Source of the DNA: Burkholderia sp. Ax-1724
Lineage (GTDB): Bacteria > Pseudomonadota > Gammaproteobacteria > Burkholderiales > Burkholderiaceae
Direction of reading: 5' to 3'
DNA: 64,000 nucleotides
Assembly (NCBI RefSeq): GCF_011752995.1
Contig: NZ_VWWL01000005.1
Location: 213,484 to 277,483, forward strand
Below, piece by piece: positions 26,769 through 35,410 of this stretch; the stretch's first letter is position 1; every line of letters starts with the position of its first letter. The notes below the pieces were generated by a model, which worked only from the letters and a program-made list of their open reading frames with translations, ran no database searches and was not told where the DNA came from. The position numbers and the translations under genes are program-made.

Positions 26769-27473
26769 ATGTTCGACAAGATTCCCGCGCGGGCGTTGAG
26801 CGACACGGTCGCGCAGCAACTGCTCGTGCAGATCGACAAAGGCGCTTTCGTGCGCGGCGGCAAGCTGCCGACCGAGGCCGTGCTCGCGCAGCAGTTCGGC
26901 GTGAGCCGCACGGTGATCCGCGAGGCGATTTCGCGGCTGAAGAACGAGGGCGTGGTCGAGCCGCGCCAGGGCAGCGGCGTGTTCGTCGCCGGGCACGGCG
27001 CGATCCGGCCGCTGCGCATCGACTACGCCGAAGCGGCCGAGCCGGGCTCGGTCGTGCGGATTCTCGCGCTGCGCCGCGCGATCGAGGCCGAGGTCGCCGC
27101 CGAAGCCGCGCTGCGGCGCGGCGACGCCGAGATGGCGTCGATCGAGGCGGCGCTCGCGCGCATCGACGAGGCGGTGGCCGAGGGCGACGACGGCGTCGCC
27201 GAAGACGTCGCGTTTCATCGCGCGATCGCGGCGGCCACCGGCAATCCGTATTTCCTCAAGACGCTGACGTTCCTCAATCAATATCTCGAAGCGGGTGTGG
27301 TCGTCACGCGCCGCAACGAGGCGCTGCGCGAGGATTTCTCGCGGCAGGTGCGCGACGAGCATGCGGCGATTGCCGCCGCGATCCGCGCGCGCGATCCGCA
27401 GGCGGCGCGCGAGGCTGCGCAGACGCATCTGTATAACGCGGCGCGCCGGCTGGCCGAGGCGGGGATGAGTTAG
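26769..27473 (+). CDS. FadR/GntR-family regulator of the tetronate genes
   Basis: 234 residues: N-terminal winged HTH (LPTEAVLAQQFGVSRTVIRE, VVEPRQGSGVFVAGHG) and an all-helical FCD ligand domain (VRILALRRAIEAEVAAEAAL, EDVAFHRAIAAATGNPYF, DEHAAIAAAIRARDPQAARE) with the His residues that hold a metal in this class. It lies immediately upstream of otnC, in the same direction and 50 bases apart, so it is probably their local regulator. Confidence 0.88.
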   Translation: MFDKIPARALSDTVAQQLLVQIDKGAFVRGGKLPTEAVLAQQFGVSRTVIREAISRLKNEGVVEPRQGSGVFVAGHGAIRPLRIDYAEAAEPGSVVRILALRRAIEAEVAAEAALRRGDAEMASIEAALARIDEAVAEGDDGVAEDVAFHRAIAAATGNPYFLKTLTFLNQYLEAGVVVTRRNEALREDFSRQVRDEHAAIAAAIRARDPQAAREAAQTHLYNAARRLAEAGMS

Positions 27474-27523
27474 CCCATGACCGATTTCTTCAAGGCATTA
27501 CGCCATCTGGATGGAACCCTACG

Positions 27524-28198
27524 ATGACCGCTGCACCTGTATCCACCCCCGCACTCCGCACGACTGACGAAGCGCGCGTGCGCGAGGAAATCTGCGCCTG
27601 CGGCGCGAGCCTCTACCAGCGCGGCTATACGGTCGGCACCGCCGGCAACATCAGCGCGCGGCTCGACGACGGCTGGCTCATCACGCCGACCGATGCGTGC
27701 CTCGGCCGGCTCGACCCTACGGACATCGCGAAGGTCGACGTCGACGGGCGCGCGGTGTCGGGCGGCAAGCCGTCGAAAACGCTCGCGCTTCATCAGGGCA
27801 TCTATGCGCGCAATCGCGAAGCGCGCGGCATCGTCCATACGCATTCGACGCATCTCGTCGCGCTGACGCTCGCGGGTGTCTGGAGCGAGACCGACGTGCT
27901 GCCGCCGATCACGCCGTACTACGTGATGAAAGTGGGACACGTCCCGCTGATTCGCTACCGTCGCCCCGGCGATCCGCAAGTGGCCGCGCAGATCGCCGCG
28001 CTCGCCGACAGCGTGCGTGCGGTGTTGCTCGACCGATTGGGGCCGGTGGTGTGGGAGCGCTCGGTCGCGCATGCGTCGTATGCGCTCGAAGAACTCGAGG
28101 AGACCGCGCGCCTGTGGCTTATGACGCAGCCGCGTCCCGCGCCGCTCGAAGAAGCCGCGCTCGAAGAACTGCGCGCGGTGTTCGGCGCGCGCTGGTAA
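27524..28198 (+). CDS. otnC: 3-oxo-tetronate 4-phosphate decarboxylase (class II aldolase)
   Basis: 224 residues of the AraD/FucA family: GASLYQRGYTVGTAGNISAR, ITPTDACLGRLDPTDI, GGKPSKTLALHQGIYARN, the zinc ligands in GIVHTHSTHLVALTL, and VGHVPLIRYRRPGDP. Similarity and the adjacent OtnI-like gene favour OtnC, which decarboxylates 3-dehydro-tetronate 4-phosphate to dihydroxyacetone phosphate. The kinase OtnK that makes this substrate is not in the window. Confidence 0.82.
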   Translation: MTAAPVSTPALRTTDEARVREEICACGASLYQRGYTVGTAGNISARLDDGWLITPTDACLGRLDPTDIAKVDVDGRAVSGGKPSKTLALHQGIYARNREARGIVHTHSTHLVALTLAGVWSETDVLPPITPYYVMKVGHVPLIRYRRPGDPQVAAQIAALADSVRAVLLDRLGPVVWERSVAHASYALEELEETARLWLMTQPRPAPLEEAALEELRAVFGARW

Positions 28199-28391
28199 GG
28201 CGGCGCGGGTGCTGATTATGCGGGTATAGCTTGCGTCTCGCGCAGACGCATGTGCCGCGCCGCTCGGCTCCGCGAAGTCGGCACCCTGCGTTGCCGTCGA
28301 CGTTCCCGTCCGTTCGTTTATTTTTATCGGCGCACGCGTGCTCAGCGCATGCATCGCGCGCCCTACACACTGTTTTCAAGGAGTTGTCGCC

Positions 28392-29180
28392 ATGCCTCGC
28401 TTCGCCGCCAATCTGACCATGATGTACAACGAGCACGCTTTTCTCGACCGTTTTGCCGCCGCCGCGCGCGACGGTTTCAAAGCGGTCGAGTTTCTGTTTC
28501 CGTACGACTTTCGCGCCGACGAACTGCAAGCGCAACTCGATGCGCACGGCCTCACGCAGGCACTCTTCAATGCGCCGCCGGGAGACTGGAACGGCGGCGA
28601 GCGCGGCATCGCGATCCTGCCGGGCCGCGAGGACGAATTCCGCCGCAGCATCGACACCGCGCTCGACTACGCGCGCGTGCTCGGCAACCGCAAGCTGCAC
28701 GTGATGGCGGGCCTCGCGCCGCAGGACCAGCCGCGCGAAAGACTGCGCGACGTGTATCTGAAGAATCTCGCCTACGCCGCGCAGACCGCGCAAGCCGAGC
28801 AGATCATGATCGTCATCGAGCCGATCAATGCGCGCGACATGCCGGGCTATTTCCTCAATCGCCAGGACGACGCGCAGGCGATCTGCGCCGAAGTCGGCGC
28901 CGCGAATCTGAAGGTGCAGTTCGACTGCTATCACTGCCAGATCGTCGAGGGCGATCTGGCGATGAAGCTCAAGCGCGATAGGGCCGGCATCGGCCATATC
29001 CAGATCGCGGGCGTGCCCGAGCGTCACGAACCCGACATCGGCGAGCTGAACTATCCGTACCTGTTCGATCTGATCGATTCGCTCGGCTACGATGGCTACA
29101 TCGGCTGCGAATACCGGCCGCGCGCGGCGACCTCGGCGGGGCTCGGATGGCTGCGGCCTTATCTCGACGCGGCGCGTTGA
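28392..29180 (+). CDS. otnI: 2-oxo-tetronate isomerase / hydroxypyruvate-isomerase-like protein
   Basis: 262 residues of the Hyi/OtnI TIM-barrel family: [105 protein letters not shown] and YIGCEYRP. These carry the expected Glu/Asp/His active-site residues. OtnI interconverts 2-oxo- and 3-oxo-tetronate; a hydroxypyruvate isomerase role cannot be excluded. It lies 193 bases after otnC; the ATG at 28392 is preceded by AAGGAG. Confidence 0.82.
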   Translation: MPRFAANLTMMYNEHAFLDRFAAAARDGFKAVEFLFPYDFRADELQAQLDAHGLTQALFNAPPGDWNGGERGIAILPGREDEFRRSIDTALDYARVLGNRKLHVMAGLAPQDQPRERLRDVYLKNLAYAAQTAQAEQIMIVIEPINARDMPGYFLNRQDDAQAICAEVGAANLKVQFDCYHCQIVEGDLAMKLKRDRAGIGHIQIAGVPERHEPDIGELNYPYLFDLIDSLGYDGYIGCEYRPRAATSAGLGWLRPYLDAAR

Positions 29181-29340
29181 GCGTCGCGATTCATCGTTCG
29201 TTTTGCCTCTCGTTCTGCCGTTTACCTGATCGTTCTTCAGTGCCGCCGACTCCTCAAGGAATCGGCTTGCATTGAAGACCAGTTGAGAACTACTCCCTGC
29301 GCGTATTCCCTGGTATCCGCTGGCACGGCTTCGTCCGTGC

Positions 29341-29416
29341 TTGACACGGTTTCGCGCACGCGCCTATCATCGAGCCTGTTTGTTCGATATATGACCTTGT
29401 GTTCGTATATAGAACA
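29341..29416 (+). promoter_or_regulatory. Promoter with an IclR/PcaR-type operator upstream of pcaF
   Basis: A consensus -35 TTGACA (29341-29346) and a -10 TATCAT (29365-29370) are 18 bases apart. Over the expected start site lie TGTTCGATATATGA (29381-29394) and the dyad TGTTC-N7-GAACA (29400-29416). GTTCGATA matches the core of PcaR/PobR-type sites. The rest of the 518-base gap 29181-29698 is a leader of about 280 bases with no supported gene. Confidence 0.7.
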
Positions 29417-29698
29417 TAAGGCCGGGTGAGGAAACCACGCCGAGGCACGCCGCGGTTGCGGCAACTGTCGTCGATTCCAAGCCCATCGTTCACGATCCTG
29501 CGCTAAGCTGCCTTGAGGTGGCGACCGCCCGTGGTGACCGCCGCGCCGCCGCTTTCCTGCGGCGTCCCGCAGCTTGCCGCCATTTGCCGTGAGGGCCGCC
29601 GGGCCGATGCGTCGATGTGCTGATGCATCGGGCTCGCGTCATCCACGGAAAACCGGCGCGCGGCGCAGCGCACGTAGCATCTCAACTGGAGACATCAC

Positions 29699-30901
29699 AT
29701 GACCGAAGCATTCCTGTGCGACGCGATTCGCACCCCCATTGGCCGCTATGCGGGTTCGCTGTCGTCGGTGCGCGCCGACGACCTCGGCGCGGTGCCGCTC
29801 AAGGCGCTGATGGAGCGTAACCCGAACGTCGACTGGAGCGCCATCGACGACGTGATCTACGGCTGCGCGAACCAGGCCGGCGACGACAACCGCAACGTCG
29901 CGCGCATGTCGCTGCTGCTCGCAGGCCTGCCGAAGGACGTGCCGGGCTCGACGGTCAACCGTCTGTGCGGTTCGGGCATGGACGCGATCGGCATCGCCGC
30001 GCGCGCGATCAAGTCGGGCGAGGCCGCGCTGATGGTGGCGGGCGGCGTCGAAAGCATGAGCCGCGCGCCGTTCGTGATGCCCAAGGCGACCAGCGCGTTC
30101 ACGCGTCAGAACGAGATCCACGACACGACGATCGGCTGGCGCTTCGTCAATCCGCTGATGAAGAAGCTGTACGGCGTCGACTCGATGCCGGAAACCGGCG
30201 AAAACGTCGCGACGGACTACAACATCAGCCGCGCCGACCAGGACGCGTTCGCGCTGCGTAGCCAGCAGAAGGCGGCTCGCGCGCAGAAGGACGGCACGCT
30301 CGCGCAGGAAATCGTCGGCGTGACGATCGCGCAGAAGAAGGGCGATCCGATCACGGTGCTGCAGGACGAGCATCCGCGCGAAACGAGCCTCGAAACGCTC
30401 GCCAGGCTGAAGGGCGTCGTGCGTCCGGACGGCACGGTCACGGCCGGTAACGCCTCGGGCGTGAACGACGGCGCGGCCGCGCTGCTGCTCGCCAACGCGG
30501 AAACCGCGAAGCGCTTCGGCCTCACGCCGCGCGCCCGCGTGCTCGGCGTCGCTGCCGCCGGCGTCGAGCCGCGCGTGATGGGCATCGGCCCGGCGCCCGC
30601 CACGCAGAAACTGCTCGCGCGCCTCGGCATGACGATCGACCAGTTCGACGTGATCGAACTGAACGAAGCGTTCGCCTCGCAAGGCATCGCGGTGCTGCGC
30701 GCGCTCGGCGTCGCCGACGACGATCCCCGTGTGAACCCGAACGGCGGCGCGATCGCGCTGGGTCACCCGCTCGGCATGAGCGGCGCGCGTCTGGTCACGA
30801 CCGCGACGTATCAACTGCAACGCACGCAAGGCCGCTTCGCGCTGTGCACGATGTGTATCGGCGTCGGCCAGGGTATCGCAATCGCGATCGAACGCGTGTG
30901 A
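29699..30901 (+). CDS. pcaF: 3-oxoadipyl-CoA thiolase PcaF
   Basis: 400 residues. The thiolase nucleophile is in VNRLCGSGMDAIG (C90); ESMSRAPFVMPKA, ELNEAFASQG, the catalytic His in NGGAIALGHPLGMSG and the second Cys in ALCTMCIGVGQG complete the active site. The DTTIGWRFVNPLMKKLYGVD segment is typical of beta-ketoadipyl-CoA thiolases. It cleaves 3-oxoadipyl-CoA to succinyl-CoA and acetyl-CoA, the last step of the protocatechuate and catechol branches. The ATG at 29699 follows GGAGA. It stands alone here: pcaIJ are not in the window. A terminator follows. Confidence 0.93.
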   Translation: MTEAFLCDAIRTPIGRYAGSLSSVRADDLGAVPLKALMERNPNVDWSAIDDVIYGCANQAGDDNRNVARMSLLLAGLPKDVPGSTVNRLCGSGMDAIGIAARAIKSGEAALMVAGGVESMSRAPFVMPKATSAFTRQNEIHDTTIGWRFVNPLMKKLYGVDSMPETGENVATDYNISRADQDAFALRSQQKAARAQKDGTLAQEIVGVTIAQKKGDPITVLQDEHPRETSLETLARLKGVVRPDGTVTAGNASGVNDGAAALLLANAETAKRFGLTPRARVLGVAAAGVEPRVMGIGPAPATQKLLARLGMTIDQFDVIELNEAFASQGIAVLRALGVADDDPRVNPNGGAIALGHPLGMSGARLVTTATYQLQRTQGRFALCTMCIGVGQGIAIAIERV

Positions 30902-30984
30902 TGAGCGAACGCGGGTAGCGCGGCGCGCGCTCGGCCACGGCCAGCCCCGGCCGCTCGCGCTTCGATGACCACGGTGGTTTGGCG

Positions 30985-31022
30985 ACAGCCCCCTCGCTTT
31001 GGCGATGGGGCTGTTTCTTTTT
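30985..31022 (+). terminator. Rho-independent terminator of pcaF
   Basis: ACAGCCCC (30985-30992) pairs with GGGGCTGT (31007-31014), followed by TTTCTTTTT. It lies about 85 bases after the pcaF stop. Confidence 0.85.
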
Positions 31023-31346
31023 GCGCGAGATCACGCGATCGAGCCATCCACACGGCCGCCTATAAGACGTGAAGGTCGGCGATACGCTGTACGCGGTGTT
31101 CGTCTCGGCGGCGGCCGTGCAGGTGACGCCGCTCGGGCAGTGAGCGCCCCGAAGAGGCGACGCAAACTATGTCGAAATATGTCGCGCGCGCCGCGAAACG
31201 CCTGCCAGGCCTTGTGCGGCGGGGCGTCGCCGCGGTGACACGGCGCGACATATCTTCGCCGATGATTTACCCGGCATGTCCTTCTATAGTCCGTTCGTCG
31301 CCACGCGGCAGTGACGCAAGTGGCCCGAATCCAGTAAGGACATCTC
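31023..31346. other. Intergenic stretch with a short gene-like fragment and a dyad
   Basis: A 24-codon frame (GTG 31069 to TGA 31143, VKVGDTLYAVFVSAAAVQVT) looks like the end of a beta-rich protein but has an in-frame stop just before it; it may be a relic. TATGTCGCGC (31178-31187) and GCGCGACATA (31243-31252) are perfect 10-base inverted arms, 94 bases or more upstream of the next gene. No other feature is supported. Confidence 0.35.
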
Positions 31347-32459
31347 GTGAAAAATCGTTTATTCGCAGCTTCAATTCAGACGGGCGCGCAGCGCGCCGAC
31401 CTCGCTTCCGTTGCCGCGCCGGCTGGCGCATCGATGCGCCGCGTGCTGCGCACATTCCTGCTCGGCGCGGCCGCTGCCGTCTTCGAGTTCGGCAGCGCCT
31501 CGGCGTTCGCATGGTCGGGGCATGGCACGGCCTACACGTCGCACGGGGTCTATAACGGCGCGCATTATGGTTCGTGTGGCGGCGGCAGCTGTTCGCACGC
31601 GGGCGGCGTCGCCGGTCCGTACGGCGGCTTCGCGAGCAACACCGGCACGGTGACGCGCACGGCGCCCGGCCAGTTCTCGAATTCGGGCACGGCGACCGGG
31701 CGCTACGGCAACTCGGTGCAGCACTCGGGCGATACCAGCTGCGCGGGCGGCACCTGCGCGCACACCGGCACGCTGACCGGACCGGACGGCAAGACGGCCA
31801 CCACGTCCGGCGACGTTACGCGCAACGGGCCGGGCCAGTATTCGTCGTCGGGTACGGTGACGGGGGCGAACGGCAATACCTACGACCATTCGGCCGCGAC
31901 GAATTGCGCGGGCTCGACCTGCTCGCGCTCCGGTACGGTGACGGGCCCCGATAACGGCAGCGTCTATCACTCGGGCACGGCGACGCGCGTCGCGCCGGGT
32001 GTCGTGACGACGTCGACGAGCGTGACCGGCACGCACGGCAGCACGGTGACGTCGAGCGGGACCGTGGTCACGGGCGGCGTCGTGGTCGCGGGCGGTGCGA
32101 CGGCCGGCAGCGCGACAGTCAGCAGCACGACGGTGGGCGGCGCGGCCGTGGTCGTCGCGCCGAACCCGGTGGTCGCTGCGGCGCCGGTCGCGTATGTGGC
32201 GCCGAAACCGGTGGTCGTGGCGACGGCACCGGCCGTCGTGCCGCCGCCGGTCGTGTATGTGCCGCCGAAGCCCGTAGTGGTGACGCCGCCGCTGGCTTAT
32301 GTGCCGCCGCCCCCGGTCGTCTATGTGGCGCGGCCCGCGCCGCGTGCCGTCTACTATGTCGCGCCGCGTCCCGTGTACGTCGCGCCGGTGCGGCGTGCGG
32401 CCGTGTGGGTGCCGGGCCACTGGGTCGGGCGTGTCTGGGTGCCGGCGCACTGGGCGTGA
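31347..32459 (+). CDS. Repetitive secreted protein with a Val/Pro-rich C terminus
   Basis: 370 residues. GTG 31347 follows AAGGA at a good distance; an internal ATG at 31434 would start right at the hydrophobic export segment (VLRTFLLGAAAAVFEFG). Residues about 60-235 hold degenerate repeats of the type NSGTATGRYGN / SCAGGTCAHTGTLTGPDGK / TTSGDVTRNGPGQYSSSG, each with a C-x(3-5)-C pair. Then come VAPKPVVVATAPAVV-like Val/Pro repeats and a final VWVPGHWVGRVWVPAHW, the YxWVPGHW-type tail of envelope-associated proteins. Probably exported to the periplasm or surface; function unknown. Confidence 0.7.
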   Translation: MKNRLFAASIQTGAQRADLASVAAPAGASMRRVLRTFLLGAAAAVFEFGSASAFAWSGHGTAYTSHGVYNGAHYGSCGGGSCSHAGGVAGPYGGFASNTGTVTRTAPGQFSNSGTATGRYGNSVQHSGDTSCAGGTCAHTGTLTGPDGKTATTSGDVTRNGPGQYSSSGTVTGANGNTYDHSAATNCAGSTCSRSGTVTGPDNGSVYHSGTATRVAPGVVTTSTSVTGTHGSTVTSSGTVVTGGVVVAGGATAGSATVSSTTVGGAAVVVAPNPVVAAAPVAYVAPKPVVVATAPAVVPPPVVYVPPKPVVVTPPLAYVPPPPVVYVARPAPRAVYYVAPRPVYVAPVRRAAVWVPGHWVGRVWVPAHWA

Positions 32460-32920
32460 TGCGCGTGACGGACGTGGCGATGCGACTCGTCAAATGCGGT
32501 GGATTCATGCGCTTCCGGCGTGCCAGGAAATGCGAGGCGGCGTATGAGGTCGCGAGCGATGCAACGTGTGCCGGGCGAGAAACCGCGAGGTGTCGGGCGC
32601 GAACCGGGGTGTCGTCGATACGCGCCATTTGCACCGTATCCGCACTGGCGATGCTCGTGGTGGCGGCGCTGCCGGCCATCGACACCTGGGTCGCATCGGC
32701 GGCCGATGTCGCGGGCCACCGCTTCGACGCGGCATCGCAGGACTGTTCCGCGCGATATGCCGCGTTGCTCGATCTCGCGGAACTCGCGCGGCGCGACGGC
32801 CAATCGGCGGACGTGATCGTGCGCGGTCTGAGCGGGCAGGGCGGCGGCGCGATGAGCGCATGCCTGCCCGCGGGCCACGCCATCCACGGCGGCGCTAACC
32901 TCATTCATGCCGCGCGCTGA
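32459..32920 (+). CDS. Hypothetical protein with one membrane segment
   Basis: 153 residues starting at ATG 32459, which overlaps the stop of the repetitive secreted protein by one base (TGATG). One hydrophobic stretch (ICTVSALAMLVVAALPAIDTW) near residues 60-80 follows a basic, Cys-containing N terminus; the rest is polar and Ala-rich. No domain recognised. The coupled start suggests co-expression with the upstream exported protein. Confidence 0.45.
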   Translation: MRVTDVAMRLVKCGGFMRFRRARKCEAAYEVASDATCAGRETARCRARTGVSSIRAICTVSALAMLVVAALPAIDTWVASAADVAGHRFDAASQDCSARYAALLDLAELARRDGQSADVIVRGLSGQGGGAMSACLPAGHAIHGGANLIHAAR

Positions 32921-32948
32921 GCAGAACCGGCGCGCGCGATGGCGCCGG

Positions 32949-33440
32949 CTACGCCGATTGCTCGTGCTGCTTCGTCAGATCGCATTCGAGAAAGATCGCG
33001 CCGGGAATCGGATTGAACACGTAAGCGTCGATCGGTTCGAAGCCGAGCGACGCATAGAGTCCGAGCGCGGCCTGCATCGTCGGCAGCGTGTCGAGGCGCA
33101 TGCGCCGATAGCCGGCCTGTTTCGCCAGCGCACAGATGCGCGTAGCCAACTGCCGGCCCACATGCAGGCCGCGTCCCGCGGGGCGCACGTAAAGGCGCTT
33201 CATTTCGCAGATCGTTTCGTCGAGCGGACGCATTGCGACGCAGCCGACAATCTCGCCCGCGTCGTTGCTTGCGAGCAGCACGCGGCCGCGAGGCTCGGCA
33301 AATTTGCCGGGCAAGCCGGCCAGTTCGGAGTCGAACTGCTGGAAGCCGAGATCGATGCCGAGACTCCCGGCATATTCGCGGAAAATGGTCCGCACGATGT
33401 CGAGTTGTTCAGGAAAGCGGGCGGTTTGCAGATGGATCAT
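32949..33440 (-). CDS. GNAT-family N-acetyltransferase
   Basis: 163 residues: IVRTIFREYAGSLGIDLGFQ, GEIVGCVAMRPLDETICEMK, LYVRPAGRGLHVGRQLATRI (the Q/RxxGxG/A acetyl-CoA loop), RLDTLPTMQAALGLYASLGF and NPIPGAIFLECDL near the end. The substrate is unknown. It is convergent with the small membrane protein gene and is 101 bases from the histidine kinase stop on the same strand. Confidence 0.85.
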   Translation of the reverse strand: MIHLQTARFPEQLDIVRTIFREYAGSLGIDLGFQQFDSELAGLPGKFAEPRGRVLLASNDAGEIVGCVAMRPLDETICEMKRLYVRPAGRGLHVGRQLATRICALAKQAGYRRMRLDTLPTMQAALGLYASLGFEPIDAYVFNPIPGAIFLECDLTKQHEQSA

Positions 33441-33541
33441 GCGCGGTCGATAAGGCGATGAGGCTGTGGGTCGATGGGGAGATGTATCGATCCGCGCAGT
33501 GTAGCGGATCGTGCGAACGTGCCGCACGGCAATCGCGAAGG

Positions 33542-34750
33542 TCACTCGCTTCGCAACGGAAAGCGGATCTCGAACGTCGTGCCGACGCCTTCGCGCGACG
33601 CAAACCCGATGTGGCCGTTCAGCACGCGGCATAGCTCGCAGACGATCGCGAGCCCGAGCCCCGTGCCCGGAATGTCCTCGCCGGCGGCGCGCTCGAATTC
33701 GTCGAACACGCGATCCGCATCCGCGGGTGCGATGCCGACGCCGGTATCCGTCACGCGAATCGTCCAGTGGTCGGTGCCGGCGGTCGCGAGTTGCAATTCG
33801 ACCTGCCCCGACTTCGTGTACTTGATCGCATTGGACAGCAGATTGACCGCGATCTGCTTGAGCTTCAGGCGATTCGACGTGACGACCGACAACGCCGGAT
33901 CGATCGAGGCGAGCAGCCTGAGCCCTTTGGCTTCGACGAGCGGCCGCGACGATGCGACGAGCTCCTCGTAAAGCTCGCGCAGATCGACCGCTTCGGGCAC
34001 GAGCGGCGTGGCGTCGCCGAGCACGACCGAGTACTCGACCATCTGGTCGACCAGTTGCTTCATGTCGGCGGCCTGGCGGTTGGCGAGCGTCAAGGCGGTC
34101 TCGGCTTTCGACGGCGCCCGCGCGATCAGTTGCAGCGCGATCGAAAACGCGTTGAGGAAGTTGCGCAGATCGTGCACGACGCTGCGCGTGATCTGCATGC
34201 GCGACTCGTGCAGCGCGCCGACCAGTTGCTGCTTGAGCATCAACTCGTGATTCGCGCGTTCGAGCTGCCCCGTGTACTCGTCGATCTTGCGATCGCGCTC
34301 GTTGACCACTTCCTTGATCGACGTGTACGTGACCATGCTGAATGCTTCGGCGATGAGCCGCCGCGCGCGGCTTTCGTGACGCCGCGTGAAGCTGCTCTCG
34401 CGCGCGGCGAATTCCTCGAGCGCTTCGGCGAGCACGCGCCGGAAAAGATCGAGTTCGCGCACGAGTTCTTCGATGCGGTAGCCCTGATCCCAGCGAATCT
34501 TGCCGTGCTTTTTCGCGTTGCGCTCGATCGACGTTTCGACCTGTTCGAGGTCTTCCACATCGAGCGCGGCGCAGAGTCCTTCGATAATTTCCGGCAGATG
34601 ATCGGCGAGTTGCTGATAGGTGAGCTTGTCGGCTTCGACGAGATCGAGGTCGGTGGCAACGGCATCCATCCATTGCTGCGTGAGACGGCTGCGTTCCGCC
34701 CGGACGTAGTCGGCGAAATTGCGCAGCGGACTGATGCGTGTGTCGGTCAT
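33542..34750 (-). CDS. Soluble histidine kinase with RsbRD-type N-terminal domain
   Basis: 402 residues, no membrane segment. Residues about 10-165 form a helical region resembling the RsbR/RsbRD N-terminal sensor (RLTQQWMDAVATDLDLVE, LADHLPEIIEGLCAALD, KKHGKIRWDQGYRIEELVRE). The H-box is RSVVHDLRNFLNAFS; then come the N-box (NLLSNAIKYTKSG) and G-boxes (VTDTGVGIAPAD, GTGLGLAIVCELC). A signal coming through a cytoplasmic partner or redox/light cue is likely. Start at ATG 34750; divergent from a CheY-like response regulator 255 bases away, its likely partner. Confidence 0.85.
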   Translation of the reverse strand: MTDTRISPLRNFADYVRAERSRLTQQWMDAVATDLDLVEADKLTYQQLADHLPEIIEGLCAALDVEDLEQVETSIERNAKKHGKIRWDQGYRIEELVRELDLFRRVLAEALEEFAARESSFTRRHESRARRLIAEAFSMVTYTSIKEVVNERDRKIDEYTGQLERANHELMLKQQLVGALHESRMQITRSVVHDLRNFLNAFSIALQLIARAPSKAETALTLANRQAADMKQLVDQMVEYSVVLGDATPLVPEAVDLRELYEELVASSRPLVEAKGLRLLASIDPALSVVTSNRLKLKQIAVNLLSNAIKYTKSGQVELQLATAGTDHWTIRVTDTGVGIAPADADRVFDEFERAAGEDIPGTGLGLAIVCELCRVLNGHIGFASREGVGTTFEIRFPLRSE

Positions 34751-35005
34751 GATGAATGCGCCCAGGAAATTTCTACAACATACGAACGTACGAACTCGCC
34801 CGATCGCATTACTCCCGTCGGCTCCGTGGGCCTTGGCGTCGTGCCATCGCGCCATCGCGTCGTTGTGCAGCGTATGCACGGGCGCCCGGTGTCCGGCTGG
34901 GCCCGGAGAGAGCCGAAGATGGCGCCCATTATCGCCGCAATTGCCGCATGTGGAACACCTCTTGCGCCATCTCGTCGGGCAATCGAAGCAACGAGTTCGC
35001 AGACG

Positions 35006-35368
35006 ATGACGCGCTCAATCCTGCTGGTGGACGACGAGCCGGAAATTCTGGCCGCGTGGTGCCTGATGCTGGAACGCGAGGGGTATGAGGTGAGTTGTGC
35101 GAACAACGGCGCCGAAGCGCTCGCGTGCGCGCGTGCCCATGTTCCCGACCTGATTGTCACCGACTGGACGATGCCGGTCATGGACGGGGCCGAGCTGTGC
35201 CGCAGCCTCAAGGCGATGCCGCAACTCGCCGATGTGCCGATTCTGCTGCACACGGCCGTGCCGCCGTCCGAAGGCGAGGCGCGCAACTGGAGTTTTTACC
35301 TGCGCAAGCCGAGTGGCGTGGAATATTTTCTGACGATGATCGCGCGTCTGTGCAGGGGCGATCGCTGA
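35006..35368 (+). CDS. Single-domain CheY-like response regulator
   Basis: 120 residues, one receiver domain: acidic pair D9/D10 (LLVDDEPEIL), phospho-acceptor D53 (LIVTDWTMPVMDG), T83 (ILLHTAVPP) and K101 (FYLRKPSG). No output domain, so it signals by protein contact. Its position, divergent from the RsbRD-type kinase, suggests a two-component pair. Long antisense frames over this region are artefacts of GC-rich coding. Confidence 0.88.
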   Translation: MTRSILLVDDEPEILAAWCLMLEREGYEVSCANNGAEALACARAHVPDLIVTDWTMPVMDGAELCRSLKAMPQLADVPILLHTAVPPSEGEARNWSFYLRKPSGVEYFLTMIARLCRGDR

Positions 35369-35410
35369 GGCGGCATGTTGCTCATGTCCCGGCCGGCTCG
35401 GCATCAATCA

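Noticed and set aside
33767..35368. A 533-codon open frame on the plus strand over the histidine kinase and response regulator
   Set aside because: Only its last 120 codons (from 35006) encode a protein with recognisable motifs. The rest is antisense to the kinase, a known effect of high GC at codon position three.
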